Source: Acridotheres tristis (lineage: Eukaryota > Chordata > Aves > Passeriformes > Sturnidae). Taken from it: 64,000 nt of DNA. The notes under the pieces were generated by a model, which saw only the letters and a list, made by a program, of their open reading frames with translations, was not told the DNA's origin and made no database searches. Positions 1-12,100 of the stretch are shown one piece after another; within the stretch, counting starts at the first letter, position 1; each line of letters begins with the position of its first letter. The stretch covers positions 4,787,001 through 4,851,000 of the forward strand of contig CM072908.1 of assembly GCA_037013685.1 (NCBI GenBank). Direction: 5' to 3'. The translations under genes and the position numbers were made by a program.

Positions 1-3000
1 TACTGGAAACTTGCAAATATTTTTCCTTTGCTCCCAAAACTGTGTTCTGAACCAAACTAGAATTTTTTTATCCATCTCCACCAATGTAAGATTGAGAGCT
101 TTGTCCCATTGCCAAGAAAACAAACACTGAACTAAGATTTCTCATTCCATGTTTACTGAAGTAAGTAGAATTTTATATTTCTGTATCCTTCCAGCCTGAA
201 TACAGATACAGTTTCTGTTCAGGAGCTGGTGTGCTGGTAGTCCTTTAGGCAGTAGTAGATGAAGAAATAATATTTATGTTATGCCAACATGAAGCCAAAT
301 ATAGTGGTTAATTAAGCCAGTCAGTCTCCCAGAAATCACTTTATAATCCATGGAAAGACTAGAACAGGGTAAATCAGAATTCCAAATTAGGTGGTAAAAA
401 TAATGGTTTGGTCATTTTTGATTGAAATACCCCAGATATTGTTGAAGTAGCATAAAAGGGGCTGACTTTTTGTTGTATATTTAGACACTCTCTAAATATC
501 AGTGTGATTTAATATATAGCACTGTTTTATAATCCTTATTTTTTGCTTCTAATTATATCTTTAGAATACAATATCGTGATGTACAATCATGGCTATGTAA
601 GTGTTAAGTGGGAACAAAGAAATAGCAATAGAACTCACAACACAAATGTGTATGGATGAGTTTACCTTGTAATCCCAGGCAGAAGTGAAAAAACATCCTT
701 TATTCACTAGTTGAAAATAAGCACAGATGGAGAAAACCAATTACTAGAGGAAAATGCCCCAGTAGAAGGTGAAATAAATTTTGTATGTTAACTACAAGCA
801 GCTTATTGAGAGAAGCTGCTTATAGTCCTGTCCTGGCAGGAGCTTTCAGCCCTGAAAACTGCCTGAGAGTGAAGGCAGGAAAGGAGACCATGTCACACAG
901 CAAAGGTGTAGAAAATTAGTGAATGTCACAAAGAAACATAAAATAATTTTTCTTCGTGTGACACTTGTTGCAGATTCTTGGCCAGGAGTGTAGAAAACCT
1001 ATTTCAGTTGTACAGTGATTGACAAAAGGAGGTGGCCCAGATTAATCTTGCCTAATTTTAGGTTCTTAATAAAGGCACCTAAATAAAGTGTCTGCTTGCC
1101 CTTATCTTCTTTTATAGTCTGTAGGGAAAAATAAATACCTCTAGAAGATCATTCAGCTCACCTGAGATTTGGGTCACCCTTGGTGCTGCTGCCTTTCCCC
1201 AACTGCAAAGGGAAGCTGGAGCCTGGCCCTGTGAAGTGCCCAAAGCTCAGGCTGATCTGGTTTCTGCCAGCCTGAAGGTCCTGCCCCAGCCCTGCTCAAG
1301 CTGAGGGTCTGTATTTGATGCAGAGAAGCCCCTGGATTATTTCCAGGTTCATTTTAGACCAGCAGTGATAATGTTTACACACAACCCAAATATTACCCAG
1401 AGAAAGACTGGGAGGCAGTTTATTATCAGTGCTCTGCATTTGTAGGAAGGAACTCTGGACACTAGACAGCTCTTTGTTGGAGAAAGCCATAAATAATTAA
1501 ATATTGGAATGAAATTGGGAGACACTGCTGGACTTTAAGCTTCTTACACTGTACAAGGCTCAGCACCACTGACATCAAAGGGAATGTAACTGGGATTGAA
1601 GGGGTGTGTGCTTGTGTCATTTCTTGGTTTTGATGTGGGCCAAATGTAGCAAGAGTCAGGGTTAAGTGGTGCTTCTGCATGTGTTCTTAATATTATCTTA
1701 GAGGAGGCTGTAAATAAAAACATTGCCTCACAGTGCTGGGCTGTCTCCAGGGGAGCCTCCTCTGTTGCAGCTATACATTGCTGCAGATGTGAATTAATCA
1801 TTGCATCCCCTCCTGCCAGAGTTCCAGCTGGGAGCCTTTCAGTTCAAAGTTCCAGCTGCTCTCAGGCACAGCTTCTCACACCAGGACAAAATCTGACGTC
1901 TTTAAAAGTTTAACACTACTTTGAAAACCTCCCATGACCCACTTAGGGGAAGCTGAGCTCACAACTTCCATGCACAGTGACAGTTTACTAGAGAAACCTC
2001 TTAGGGCTGCTTGCAAGGCACAGTGGTTGTGTTGGAAAGCAGAGGGAGTTGTAAAACTGTTGTTCATTAGCATTTCTTTCAGGTATCTCCAAAACCAACA
2101 AAGACACTTCTGAAGATGAAAAATGTTGTAGGACCTCGTTTCTTTCCTTGTATAAACCTGAACAAACCCAAACACCGTTGGGTAAAGGCAGCTGTAAGCC
2201 TGTATTTTAGCTTAGTCCTTGAAATAGGAAGTCCTCAAAATAGAATGTTTCCATTTCTGATAAGAGACCAGGAGATAAAAATGGCAAACCTTAAAAGATT
2301 CCCTCCAGCAAGTACTGCAATAATCCTTTGCTCATTGCCCTCTGCTTCTACATGAAAAAAATACCCAAAAAACCAAAAAAACCCCCACCAGCTTCAGTTA
2401 TTTCTAACAGCTAAAAATATTAACTAGCAGAGAGTTTAGCAGGATGGGTCGCTTGGGACTTATCACTTTTCTGTTGGAATTGTAACTGAGCAAACATCTG
2501 GAGCTGACTGATGGTTTTCAGCATCTGCTTCCGGGATTGTCACAGACCAAGGGGTGTTGTTTGAGGAGCTGGGTGGGGATGTGTGTGTTGGCCATCCTGT
2601 TTTGTCTGCATTTCATTCAGCATTTGTGTCCTGATACAGGAATTGCCTTTCTGCAGAAGTGTTCTTCACTTAGACACCGTCATTTGATTGTGAACAAGCT
2701 GAGTCTTAGTCAGTATGTCATGACTGGAATTAGTTCTGGTGTAGTTCAGTGAGAACTTCTCTTCATGGTGGTAACAAAATTGCATGATTTGCAAGGGATC
2801 TGCCTTTTAAATACAGCAGCTCTGTAATTTTCAAAAGCAGTTTTGTCTGTGATTTGGTTTCATCCTCAATTCAAGAGTCATGTCCAAAACCTACAGCATT
2901 AGCTTAATTTTGTCTGAGGATAGTTTTCCATTATTTTTATATTTTTGGATTTTTTTTTTTTTTAAAGTATACAGGTGTCTCTTGTTGTGAAATTGTTCAA

Positions 3001-3198
3001 CACTGCCAAATCCAAGCCACAAATTTTTTGTACTTTGAAATGTAAACGTTTGAAGAATATGATATAGTGAATTCTGGAGTTGTATTTTACAACTTGAATC
3101 TTTGGACAGTTAAAATTTTCAGACTTCAGAAAAGTAAGGAAATTTGTTAATGAGAACTGAAATTCTCATTTGTACCTGGGGCTCCTGCAAAATCATAC
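1..3198. other. Non-coding; no gene recognised
   Basis: AT-rich sequence with scattered short open frames but no recognisable protein family. I looked on the minus strand for a podoplanin membrane helix exon and saw none. A T-run lies at about 2950-2963. If the PDPN call is right, this is intron or sequence further inside PDPN. Confidence 0.6.
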
Positions 3199-3387
3199 CT
3201 GCAGTATCCAGAGAGCTCTGTGTCCTTGGCCTGTTTAGGGCCACAACATTGGCATTTTCTTTCTCTGTTAATTCTTTCTGGGAGTTGGAGTCATCTGTCA
3301 TGCCATTAAAAATCCCCTGGCGTGTATTTAAGTGTCTAGACTGTTGTTCAGGAGAAAGTATGTACTGTCTAAATCCTGAAGTGCTTT
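3199..3387 (-). CDS. Weak candidate internal exon of PDPN
   Basis: Minus-strand open segment of 189 bases (63 codons) between a possible acceptor (ACTGCAG before AAAGC) and a good donor (ACTGCAG before GTATGA). Both junctions are phase 1, which fits the phase-1 end of the signal-peptide exon at 8683. The peptide is hydrophilic, rich in Ser, Thr, Gln, Asn and Glu, and lacks cysteine, as an O-glycosylated podoplanin stalk would be. However, it lacks a clear EDxxVTPG platelet-aggregation motif, and the pyrimidine tract is poor. It may be chance. Confidence 0.22.
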
Positions 3388-5556
3388 CTGCAGTTTCCTT
3401 AGACAAAGACTGACAGCTTTGCTGTGTATAACAAAGGAAGGTGGGTGACAGAATACCAGAAACTTTGGAAAGTGTCTGCCAGTTGGAAAATGGTCATGAA
3501 GCACAAGGAAGGATTTAACTCGGCCTTATTTAGAGTATGACTGGCTTTGGCCAGGTATTCCATGTAGCTCGTGATGACAATGCTTTGCTGAATTGTCAGA
3601 AACATTTCCTTTGCTCACCACACCCTGCTCCAGATGGGTTTGATTGCTGGGGCTGGCTTAGCCAAAGGAACAAAGCCAGAGTTTAAACCGACAGTGCCAA
3701 GTGGCAAAGAACCACTTGGCTGCTCCTCGAGTAAATCACATTTCTTCTGAATGTTACAGTATTCTACTGACAGAAAAGCAAACCGAAATGTGCTTTAACT
3801 GGGCAGATAGAGAGAAGAAACTGCTCTTCAAGTGCTTGGGGTGTGCAATGATCCCAACCAGAGTCATGAAACCAGGAGAGGAGAAGCTGGAAAATTCCTC
3901 AGCTTTGTCTTGCACGGTAAAATCAGCCACAGAGCTGTGGGCATTAGGAAGGAAATGACAAACTCCTTTACAGGATATTCCTTTAAAATATTCCTTGCTG
4001 AACTAGAGATTAATATTCCAAATTTATGCTTTTAATAACGTTGCTGTGTCAACCTCTGCTTTCTTGTCTACTAAGCAGGCTGACCTCAGACTTGCTCTCC
4101 CCTGAATATGGGATAAAATTGCTTTCTTGTTGAGATTTGCAGCCCCGTGACCCTGTTTCCCTCTTTGCAATTTTACTAACAGTCTAATTGTTTCCTCTGA
4201 GCAGTGAGGGATGGAGCAAGGTTGGGCTTGTGATCAAGGTGTAAATGTCTTTTGTAACTTGCTGTGAAGTGGCAGAATCACAGAACTTTCCTCTTTCACT
4301 GCATGGCTGACTGGGAAGGAGAATTGCAGCCAAGACAAGGAGAAAAGTACAAAACTTGGGGTAAGGGATCAGCAAATTGGAGAGATGTGCAGCACAAAGC
4401 AGGATCTGCATACAAACACTGGGATATGCAAATGCAAATGAAAAGAATTAAGAAATTACCTCTAATACAGCAATAAATTAATCTTTTCCTTAAATTATTT
4501 CCTTCCCTGGACTCTGAGGCTACAGCCTCACAGCTGCCTTGCTGTAGATTACCAACCCTTTGTATCTGCAAGCAGAATGTTTTACAGATTCCTCAATTCA
4601 TTTGTTTGAAATACTCACGCCAGACACTGAGCTGGAATCTCTTAGGTGTTAATTCTGTTCACACAGTGATTTTTGGCTACCTCCTTTATATTGCCATGCA
4701 GCAGGCAAGTTCCCTTCAAATGTGTTTAGTCTGACTTTTATACTCCACTAACAATAGACTAGCTAATGTTTGGATGGGTTTCACAGTCATAAAAACATTT
4801 TACTGTGGGTTTGGAGTTAAGTGTGTCCCCATTACAGATTTAGCAGTGCCTCAAGCTCTCCTAACAGAGTTCATGCGTGCCTGAAAATGGTGGTGGTGTA
4901 ACAGCAGGGTTGTGCCCTCACAAAGGATTATTCTGGTGCAGTTCGTGCTGGATGTTGTGGTGTTTGTAATCACCAAGTACAAGGATGGAAAAAACATGAG
5001 GAAGTCATAAAGCAACATGAGAATGTGCTCAGCATCAGCTTCTCTGTCCTTTGAGGGTTTTTGGCCAAGCTTCTGAGATGGAGAGCTGGAAATCAATAGT
5101 GCATTTGTCTCTTATTTCCCCTCATTTGTTTCTCTTCAGCACATCCCAGCATACCTATACTCGCCATGCCACATCTTTTTCTGAAATTCTGTGTCACAAA
5201 CTGTGCACGGCAGAGCTCTGAGCTTTGCTGGGGGGTTAATCCCCGTGCAGGGCATGGTCTGTGCCCTCCCAAACCAGAGGGGCCCTTTGAGAGCACCTGG
5301 GAGGCCACACGGGGCAGGAACTGGCAGCATTTGGGTTCCATCCTCTAGTCCCTGACCACATCCAGACAAAAAGCAAACAAACCAACAAAATAAACGTGCC
5401 CCGGGGCCAGCAGCAGCAGTGGCATTTCTGTGGTCCCCGTGGCTCACCTGAGGTGACACATGGACACACAGCTCAGGGTCCTGCTGGAGCCTCGCAGCCT
5501 GAAACCTCCCTGCACTGCCCCGATATTCACATGAATGTTCTCCAGCTTCTTTGCTG

Positions 5557-5587
5557 ATTGGTTTGTTTATTTGTTTGTTTGTTTTTC
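5557..5587. repeat. TTTG simple repeat
   Basis: Repeated TTTG/TTTA tetranucleotides, followed by TTTTTCAG. The trailing CAG makes it resemble a splice acceptor on the plus strand, but no open exon of note follows. Confidence 0.7.
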
Positions 5588-6744
5588 AGATGATTTACAA
5601 GTCCTTGGGTCTGAGGTAAAAGCCCAGATTCAGTAAAACTGCTGAATTGCAGGAGCTGAGAATCTGGCCTCCCTGTTTCCAGTTTTAGTGTGCAGCCTGA
5701 GCTAATGAAAGGTCCACTTGTAAGCCCTTAAATATGACTCTTTTCTTTGTTTGTGAACTTACAGATTCAAAAACGAACTGTTGGGATGCAGATGTGCAAA
5801 CTTCTCTGCTTGCCCAGCTGAGAAATTGAATTTTATTTGTTCTCTGCCAGTCTCCCCCAATGACACTGAAAAATTCAGATACACTGATTTTCAGACCTAC
5901 TAACTGAGATTCAGCAAGAGGATTTTCTCCTTCCAGTGATGATTGTTTTGGATATTGGACATGCAGGGTTAGATTCATACATGGGATGTGTAAGAGTACT
6001 CCTCATTCTTCATGCAGGATGAAAGGTTGTGCAGTGTTTATTTAGTAGAAAACTGGATCCATTCTGAGTCAAATGTGACTGTTCCATTTGCTTGTACATT
6101 TTGTTTACAACCAGCAGTTGAAATCAAACAGTTTGATTTTCAAAAGGCTTTAGAGTTGCCTGATTTTATTGTTTAGTTTTGCCACTGAAACAGTGACAGA
6201 GTTTGGCTAGATCAGGACTCTTTTGAAACAATCTTTTCTTGTGATTGTGTCAATTCTCTTTGTTGTGATTTTGAAAAACAGAAAACTTTTTAGTCCTTCA
6301 TAGCTGACTATAAATTCCAATTTCCTTTCTTATGGTATAAATACTTTTTATCTGAATTATGTTCTTATTTTCAGTCCAAACCAAATGTAACCTGACCTAG
6401 TATAAACCCGCCTTGCATAAGGAAATACAATCTAATGTTTGCCTCTAGGTAAGATCAGGCACACAGACAGTTGATACAGCCCAAGTGACATGTGGTATCT
6501 TGTTAAACAATCATGTTAACTTTTGTTCATGTTATGTGACAGCCAGCAGAGTAATCCCCCTCCCTGCCATGACACAGCACCATGGGAAAGGTTTAGAATC
6601 AGGAAATGTGTTGCCTCTGCCAAGCACTGGTTTGGATGCTTGTTCAGGCCAATTTCCATCTCAGCCCCTTTGGTCTGATTCTGTGTGTGAAGATTTGCCT
6701 GAGTTTTGACATGCTGGACAAGACCAGCAGGGCCAAAATTATCT

Positions 6745-6797
6745 GCTCATATGATAATGATAATGAGGATTATTATTATTAATAATAGTAATAATGC
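6745..6797. repeat. ATGATA / ATTATT simple repeat
   Basis: Imperfect trinucleotide-like run of ATG, ATA, ATT and AAT units. It contains a self-complementary ATTATT/AATAAT part that could form a hairpin. No gene context is visible. Confidence 0.75.
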
Positions 6798-8682
6798 TTT
6801 TGGAAATTGGAAATATGCTTCCTGATGGAAACAAAGCTGCTTTTCTCAATCTGGAGTGCCCAGCCATAAGAAAAGGGTAACTGCAGGTTTCCCTATGGCC
6901 TGTTCCAGGTTAAGAGGTATCAGGATGAGACTTTTCCCTCTAAAACCCTCAGGCCATGCTGTGCTCCCCAGAGGTTCATGTGCCCACCAAGCAAGTCAAA
7001 CCTTCTCCCAGTTCCCTGTCAGCCAGCAGAGATTGTTGAAGGTGGCATTGTCGTTTCATGTCTGTTCTAACCTGTAATTGCTGCTGGTTATCAGTAAACA
7101 GCAGTGATAAACACTAAATACTCCAGACTTATTTTATCTGGAGTCTGTTTTCCTGGTGTATCCTTTGGAAGTTATCCTAAATTACTGGCTCCATGTGAAG
7201 AAAAGGTCATAAAACCTAAATAGACACAGAAAACCTAAAATACTGTAAATCATATTTTTATCCAACTCTGGAGTTCAATGCAAACTGTACAGGTAATAAA
7301 GCAGAGGTAGGATTCTGCAAGCAGGAAATATTTTTGTATTTATTATGACTAGTAGGATTTCAGCCTGGTCATGGCTGGATTCCTCTCAGAGTTGGGAGAA
7401 AATATGCTTCAAAACTTCTCAAAATCCTGAAGATGAAACACCTTTTAACCTGTAATTCTGGTATCTCAGATTGCTTGAGGCAATTCTCTAAAAGAGTGGT
7501 GGTTTTGCCTCATTTCTAACGGCTTTAAACGTTGGTACATTTAATATAGATGCTTTTTAAGAACAAGCTGGCTGGGTGAGCCTAGAAAACAACTTTTGTG
7601 ACCTGCCTAATATTCGTTGATTTTAGTTTTTCTGTGAAGTTTTGGAGCATAACTCCAAATTTCAGCCCCATGGTCTGACATACAGACTGACATTAGAAGT
7701 TTCAAGTCAATATCCACACAGTGTACACCCATATAGCTCCATCCTTTCAGCACGATGATACTGATCGTTAACGGGCCAAAATCAGGGAATTTTTTTTCAG
7801 TTTGAGTCCCCAGATCTAAGCCTGGTGAGGAGATCTGTGCTTTCCAAGAGCAGTGGGCTGAGTTTAAAGCTCGTGCATTCAGAGCCCTGGCACTTGGAAC
7901 TGCTGGGCTGCTCCCTGGCAGGAGCCCCATGGCCATGGCAGCTCTGAACCTCATTGCCTCATGGCCAATTCATTCACCACGAGTCAAATGCTGCTCAGCA
8001 AAGCTGAGTTTCACAATGTCATTCCTGGGCAGGGTAATTCTGATTTACTCTTAACAAATCAGACTCCTCTCCTTCAGCTGTAGAAAGACTTAAACGTTTA
8101 TTTTACCTAAAAGTGTATATTGTATCTTTCTTATAAAATTCAAAATACATAGCTTTCCAATTTAATCTTTTTGGTACATAACACTTTTCATATCTCTTTG
8201 TCAATAATTCCCCCTGGTTTAGTTTCCTTCATTGTATATGCATTGCTTCTGGCTAAGTTGGACTTAGCAAAGCCCTGCATAAGGCTCAAATGCTAAGAGT
8301 CTGCAATGTCTCTAAGCACAGAAGTTAAACTCCTGAATGAGCAGATTTACAAGTTACTTTCATGGCATTACACCCCTAAATGTCAGTAAAACTCAGTCCC
8401 TGCTCGCAGTGTGTTCCAGGGGGGCTGGAGCCATTTCCAGGGAAAATCTCCCCTGCCCCTCTCCCTCCCTCACACACACACAGAATTCTTTCCTAATAGA
8501 CTCAAACTCAGCCCAGAAGAAAACTTTTGCTGTGTTTCTTTCCAGATCACAGCTGCAGCTTAAGGATTTCAAAGAAAGTTTTACAAACAGGTCAGAGTAA
8601 CTATGCAACCCATGAGAGAGCACAGAAACTGCTAAATTACAGGAAATGACTGGAAATAATTGTAACCAAACTTTCTCCTTAC

Positions 8683-8752
8683 CTTCTTGAGCAAGTGCTA
8701 CAAAAGGCAGGCTCCCGAGGAGGAAGATGAAGAGTAGAGCTTTTATAAACAT
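8683..8752 (-). CDS. PDPN: Probable PDPN (podoplanin) exon 1: signal peptide
   Basis: On the minus strand an ATG at 8752 opens MFIKALLFIFLLGSLPFVAL followed by A-Q-E, an ideal signal peptide of about 21-22 residues. It ends in AAG before GTAAGG, a strong donor at 8682-8681 (phase 1). It resembles the human podoplanin start I recall (ALLF-LGS core, LAEG end). Podoplanin is a mucin-type membrane glycoprotein that binds CLEC-2 and ERM proteins. The head-to-head position with LRRC38 matches the human locus. No other ATG occurs in the open frame extending upstream to about 9064, and the ATG has A at -3. The remaining exons were not securely found, so this is a partial gene. It could be another secreted protein, but synteny favours PDPN. 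Confidence 0.7.
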
Positions 8753-9027
8753 ATTTGATCTGCTTAGAGAGTCGCTTTCCAATCCTGAAACCAGACGGGT
8801 CCAAATTCGAATTTTTTCTTTTAGAGGCAGTGGAGAATTAGGATGATAAAAAGAAATCACTGCAAAAAAATACTTTGGTATTCCAAATATTCCTTCGGCT
8901 GCTGTAGCGTGAAGAGGGGAGGTTTTCTCAGATGATAACTGAGCAGTTAAAGAAAACTGAGTGGAGTCAGAATTATTTTCTTTAGCCAAGGGATGGGAGC
9001 AGCCTAAAGTGGTCCTCAATGAGCAGC

Positions 9028-9044
9028 CAGGCCCGCCCTCCCCA
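9028..9044 (-). promoter_or_regulatory. GC box upstream of the PDPN signal exon
   Basis: The minus strand reads GGAGGGCGGGCCTGG about 280 bases before the start codon, a consensus Sp1-type GC box in otherwise AT-rich surroundings. Human PDPN is reported to have a TATA-less, Sp1/Sp3-driven promoter (recalled knowledge). A possible alternative TATA-like motif on the minus strand is TAAATAAAAG at 9121-9130. Confidence 0.4.
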
Positions 9045-9130
9045 CGCTGTTTGGTCAGGACCAAAATTATGATCTCAGCTCAGGTTTAAAGTTACAGGAC
9101 CCGTTGTGGCTTTCAGGAGACTTTTATTTA

Positions 9131-12100
9131 GCAATGGGGGAAAAGGAATTTAAGCAAAGCGAGGTGTTCCCTCCCTTCTGCCAACTGTCTTTAAGAAATC
9201 CTTGAGATCCAACACTAAGGACACTCTTCTGGTTATTTCCAGCAGTTAACTGATGTTTTTTTCATTTCCAAGTGAGCCCCCATGTTTATCTAAGCAAGTG
9301 TGGTACTGAATGTGCATTTAGGGTTACTGAAATAGTTTTTAGGACAGGCTCTTTAATTCTGCAGTAAATACTGTCTGAATTTCCCTGTGTGTCTCTCAGC
9401 TTGTGTCCTCAAGTGACATCCTGGCTCTGCTCGACCTGTTCTTTCTGCCCAGACTCACTGGCCTTGGAGAGCTGATCCCACCCTCCAGAGAGAGGATTTT
9501 TCCTTTTCTTGTGCAATATTCCTTTTTCCTTGTCTGTGTAGATTCTGGGCAGCAGCTTTGCAGGGCAGGAGTGCGAGGTTGGATCCCCCACCATGGGTAG
9601 GAGACACCTCTGCTCACTGGGCATGGCTGTGGGACACAAACTGGGCTGAACTGGACCTGGGGAGCAAGGATTTACATCAATCCTCTTGTGAATTTTGCCT
9701 CTTCTGGGGCAGGGGATAGTCTACAGAGTTACCTCTGTATATTTATATTATATATGTATATTATATCATCTGTATGTTATATTTAAGAGTGTAGTGAGTT
9801 TTAACCAGGGCTCATGTGTGAACTCAGTGTCCCAGTGACAGAGCTGGGTGAGGAAATGTGAGACCTTCTCCTTCCAGCACAGCAGCAGCACAGATTTATT
9901 TCCTTTCACAGATTTATTTCCTTTCACAGATTTATTTCCTTTCTGCCCACAGCTGTCGAATCTCTGCCAGAGGAGTGGGACAGACTTGTGGCAGAGGTTT
10001 TGTCTTTTTCTAAATACACACAAACAACCCCAACAACCCAAACAAAAAAAAGAACCCCCTAAACCAGGGTGGAATTGTTCTGCTCAGGGAATGTGGGGCA
10101 GAGCTGTCATTACAGACCCCACAACACTTGGTGCTATAAAGGCACCATGAAAAGTCTAAACATGAGCAGGGATGTAAAAAGGGCTGCAGATGGGAATGCA
10201 ACACCTTCCATGGGGATTTTCTTTCCTTCAGGAAGTGATAGGTGGCAAAGGAATTTGTTAGCTATCAATTATGGTGCTATAATTGTGTTATTTGTGATGA
10301 AAAGGAGTGTGGGATGAGAACAGTTGGTGCCAATGCAAAGAAACAACAGGCAATATTGGCTGATTGTCTTCAGGAAAACAGCAAAATAAATATTGCCATG
10401 CACTAACTTTCAGCATCTTAAAATCTGGGATTAATTATTTCTTGATAACTCTGCTTCAAATTTATTTAAAAGAATGTTTGCTTATTGGGGAAATGTTCCT
10501 CATAGGAAACTGAAGCTTGCTAGGGGACCATGTCAGTTTTCATGGAACTTATTTTGAAAGACTGAAACAAATTCTTTTTTACCTTATCAGAATGGAATGT
10601 TTGGAATTCTGTATGTATCTTCAGAACAAAAAATTAATGCAGTACACTATGAAAGACAAACCAGAACAAACAGTGACTTTTAAATGTTAACAAATTTGCA
10701 ACAAGAGTAAAAAGAAGGGATTTTTAGAATTCATTCAATTTTCAAAAGTATTCAGAAGACCTTTTACTTTTATGATTATTCATATAAATGAATTTGTCTC
10801 ATATTTAAGAATAAGTCTTTCTGAAGGAGAAGCTTTTTGTTGAATTATATAAATTCTGGCTTTACACGGTGCTGTATTCTGGGTAAAGAGTTGAGACACT
10901 TGAGCTTTCAGGAACTGGAGATATCCAAGTTCCAGTTTCAACACTTTTCAATACTTCTATTATTCTTCCTAATAAGGAATAGTTTCTTCTATATGAGGCT
11001 ATTTCTCCTGCTCCAGCCTGTTCCTGGAAGGAAAACTCCCTAGATAAATTTACTGCACTATGAAGAATTTAGTAAAATCATCTTTTATCACGGCATCATA
11101 GTGCAACAAAGGGCAAGAAATGTGTCCACAGTGCAAAAGAAGTTGGAGCAAAAGCTAGAAATGTCTTGGGATGGAATTGTTCCTGAAGGACAGCAGGGCC
11201 AGGAGCTTGCCTTGGTGGGGACAGAATGTTGCTGTGCAAGGAGATCAAGGCTGGGAAACGCGGCTGAACCCTCTGATTGAAAACATCAACAAAATTCTTT
11301 CAGAGGAGCCAATATACCCTTGGGAGAGGGGATGGATCCAGGGAGATGAGGGAGCAGTTTTCCTCTGAACTGCACCAGATTAAGGGGCTTTAATGAAACT
11401 GTGGTTTGCAATTCTGTTAAGTCAATGGGTTCTGTGGCAATAAAGGAGTTATTCCAGGTTCTGATTGAACAATTCATGTGCATTCAAAGCAGCCCCTAGC
11501 CCTGTCCCGTGTCAGAGCAGGAGTGAGCACACACCTGAGTGTTTGTGCTGCTGCAGAGGATCTGCACGAGTGCCCCAGTGCTGCCATGAAATTCCAGTTA
11601 GGTCCGTGCAGGGATGTTGTAATTTGGTCTGGGTGTGTTATGACAATTCCCACAAATTGCCAGGATATGAGTGCATGGGTCACTCTTTCTTTCTCTTTTT
11701 TTTTTTTTTTTGCCAGGCAGGTCTGTGTTTTTAATCCCCGTGGTTTAGGGGAGGAGGTGGAAAGGGTCTGGAGGACACTCAGCACTTGTGTTTTCATTTC
11801 ACAATCCATTCTTTCCATCTCGTTGTATCAGGTTTGCAGAGTCTTGTGGGAGGTTTAGGCTGTCCCTGGTTCACTGGGAGCAAGGAATGAGCCAGGGCTG
11901 GGGGAGTGGAGCAGGGGTGGCTGCAGCCTGCAATGTGCTCACAGCAGAGCTCTGGGGGAGGATGTCCCCTCCCTCACTCAGTGTCACACCAACCCAGGGC
12001 TGGGACTCAGTCAGAGCTTCCCCCATCACAAAAGGGTTTGACTTCGTGTCAGTAACCCATGAGATGGGAACACGATCAGCCACACTCAGTTTAATGTCCA

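Larger units (their letters stand above)
3388..8682 (-). other. Probable PDPN intron 1 sequence
   Basis: No coding signal recognised. Simple sequence occurs at about 5557-5587 (TTTG repeats) and 6745-6797 (ATGATA/ATTATT-rich). The intron assignment depends on the signal-peptide exon at 8683-8752 being PDPN. Confidence 0.5.

Noticed and set aside
8393..9064. Single 223-codon minus-strand open frame over the PDPN signal exon
   Set aside because: The only ATG is at 8752; what lies upstream is likely 5' leader, and what follows 8683 passes through a strong splice donor into intron.
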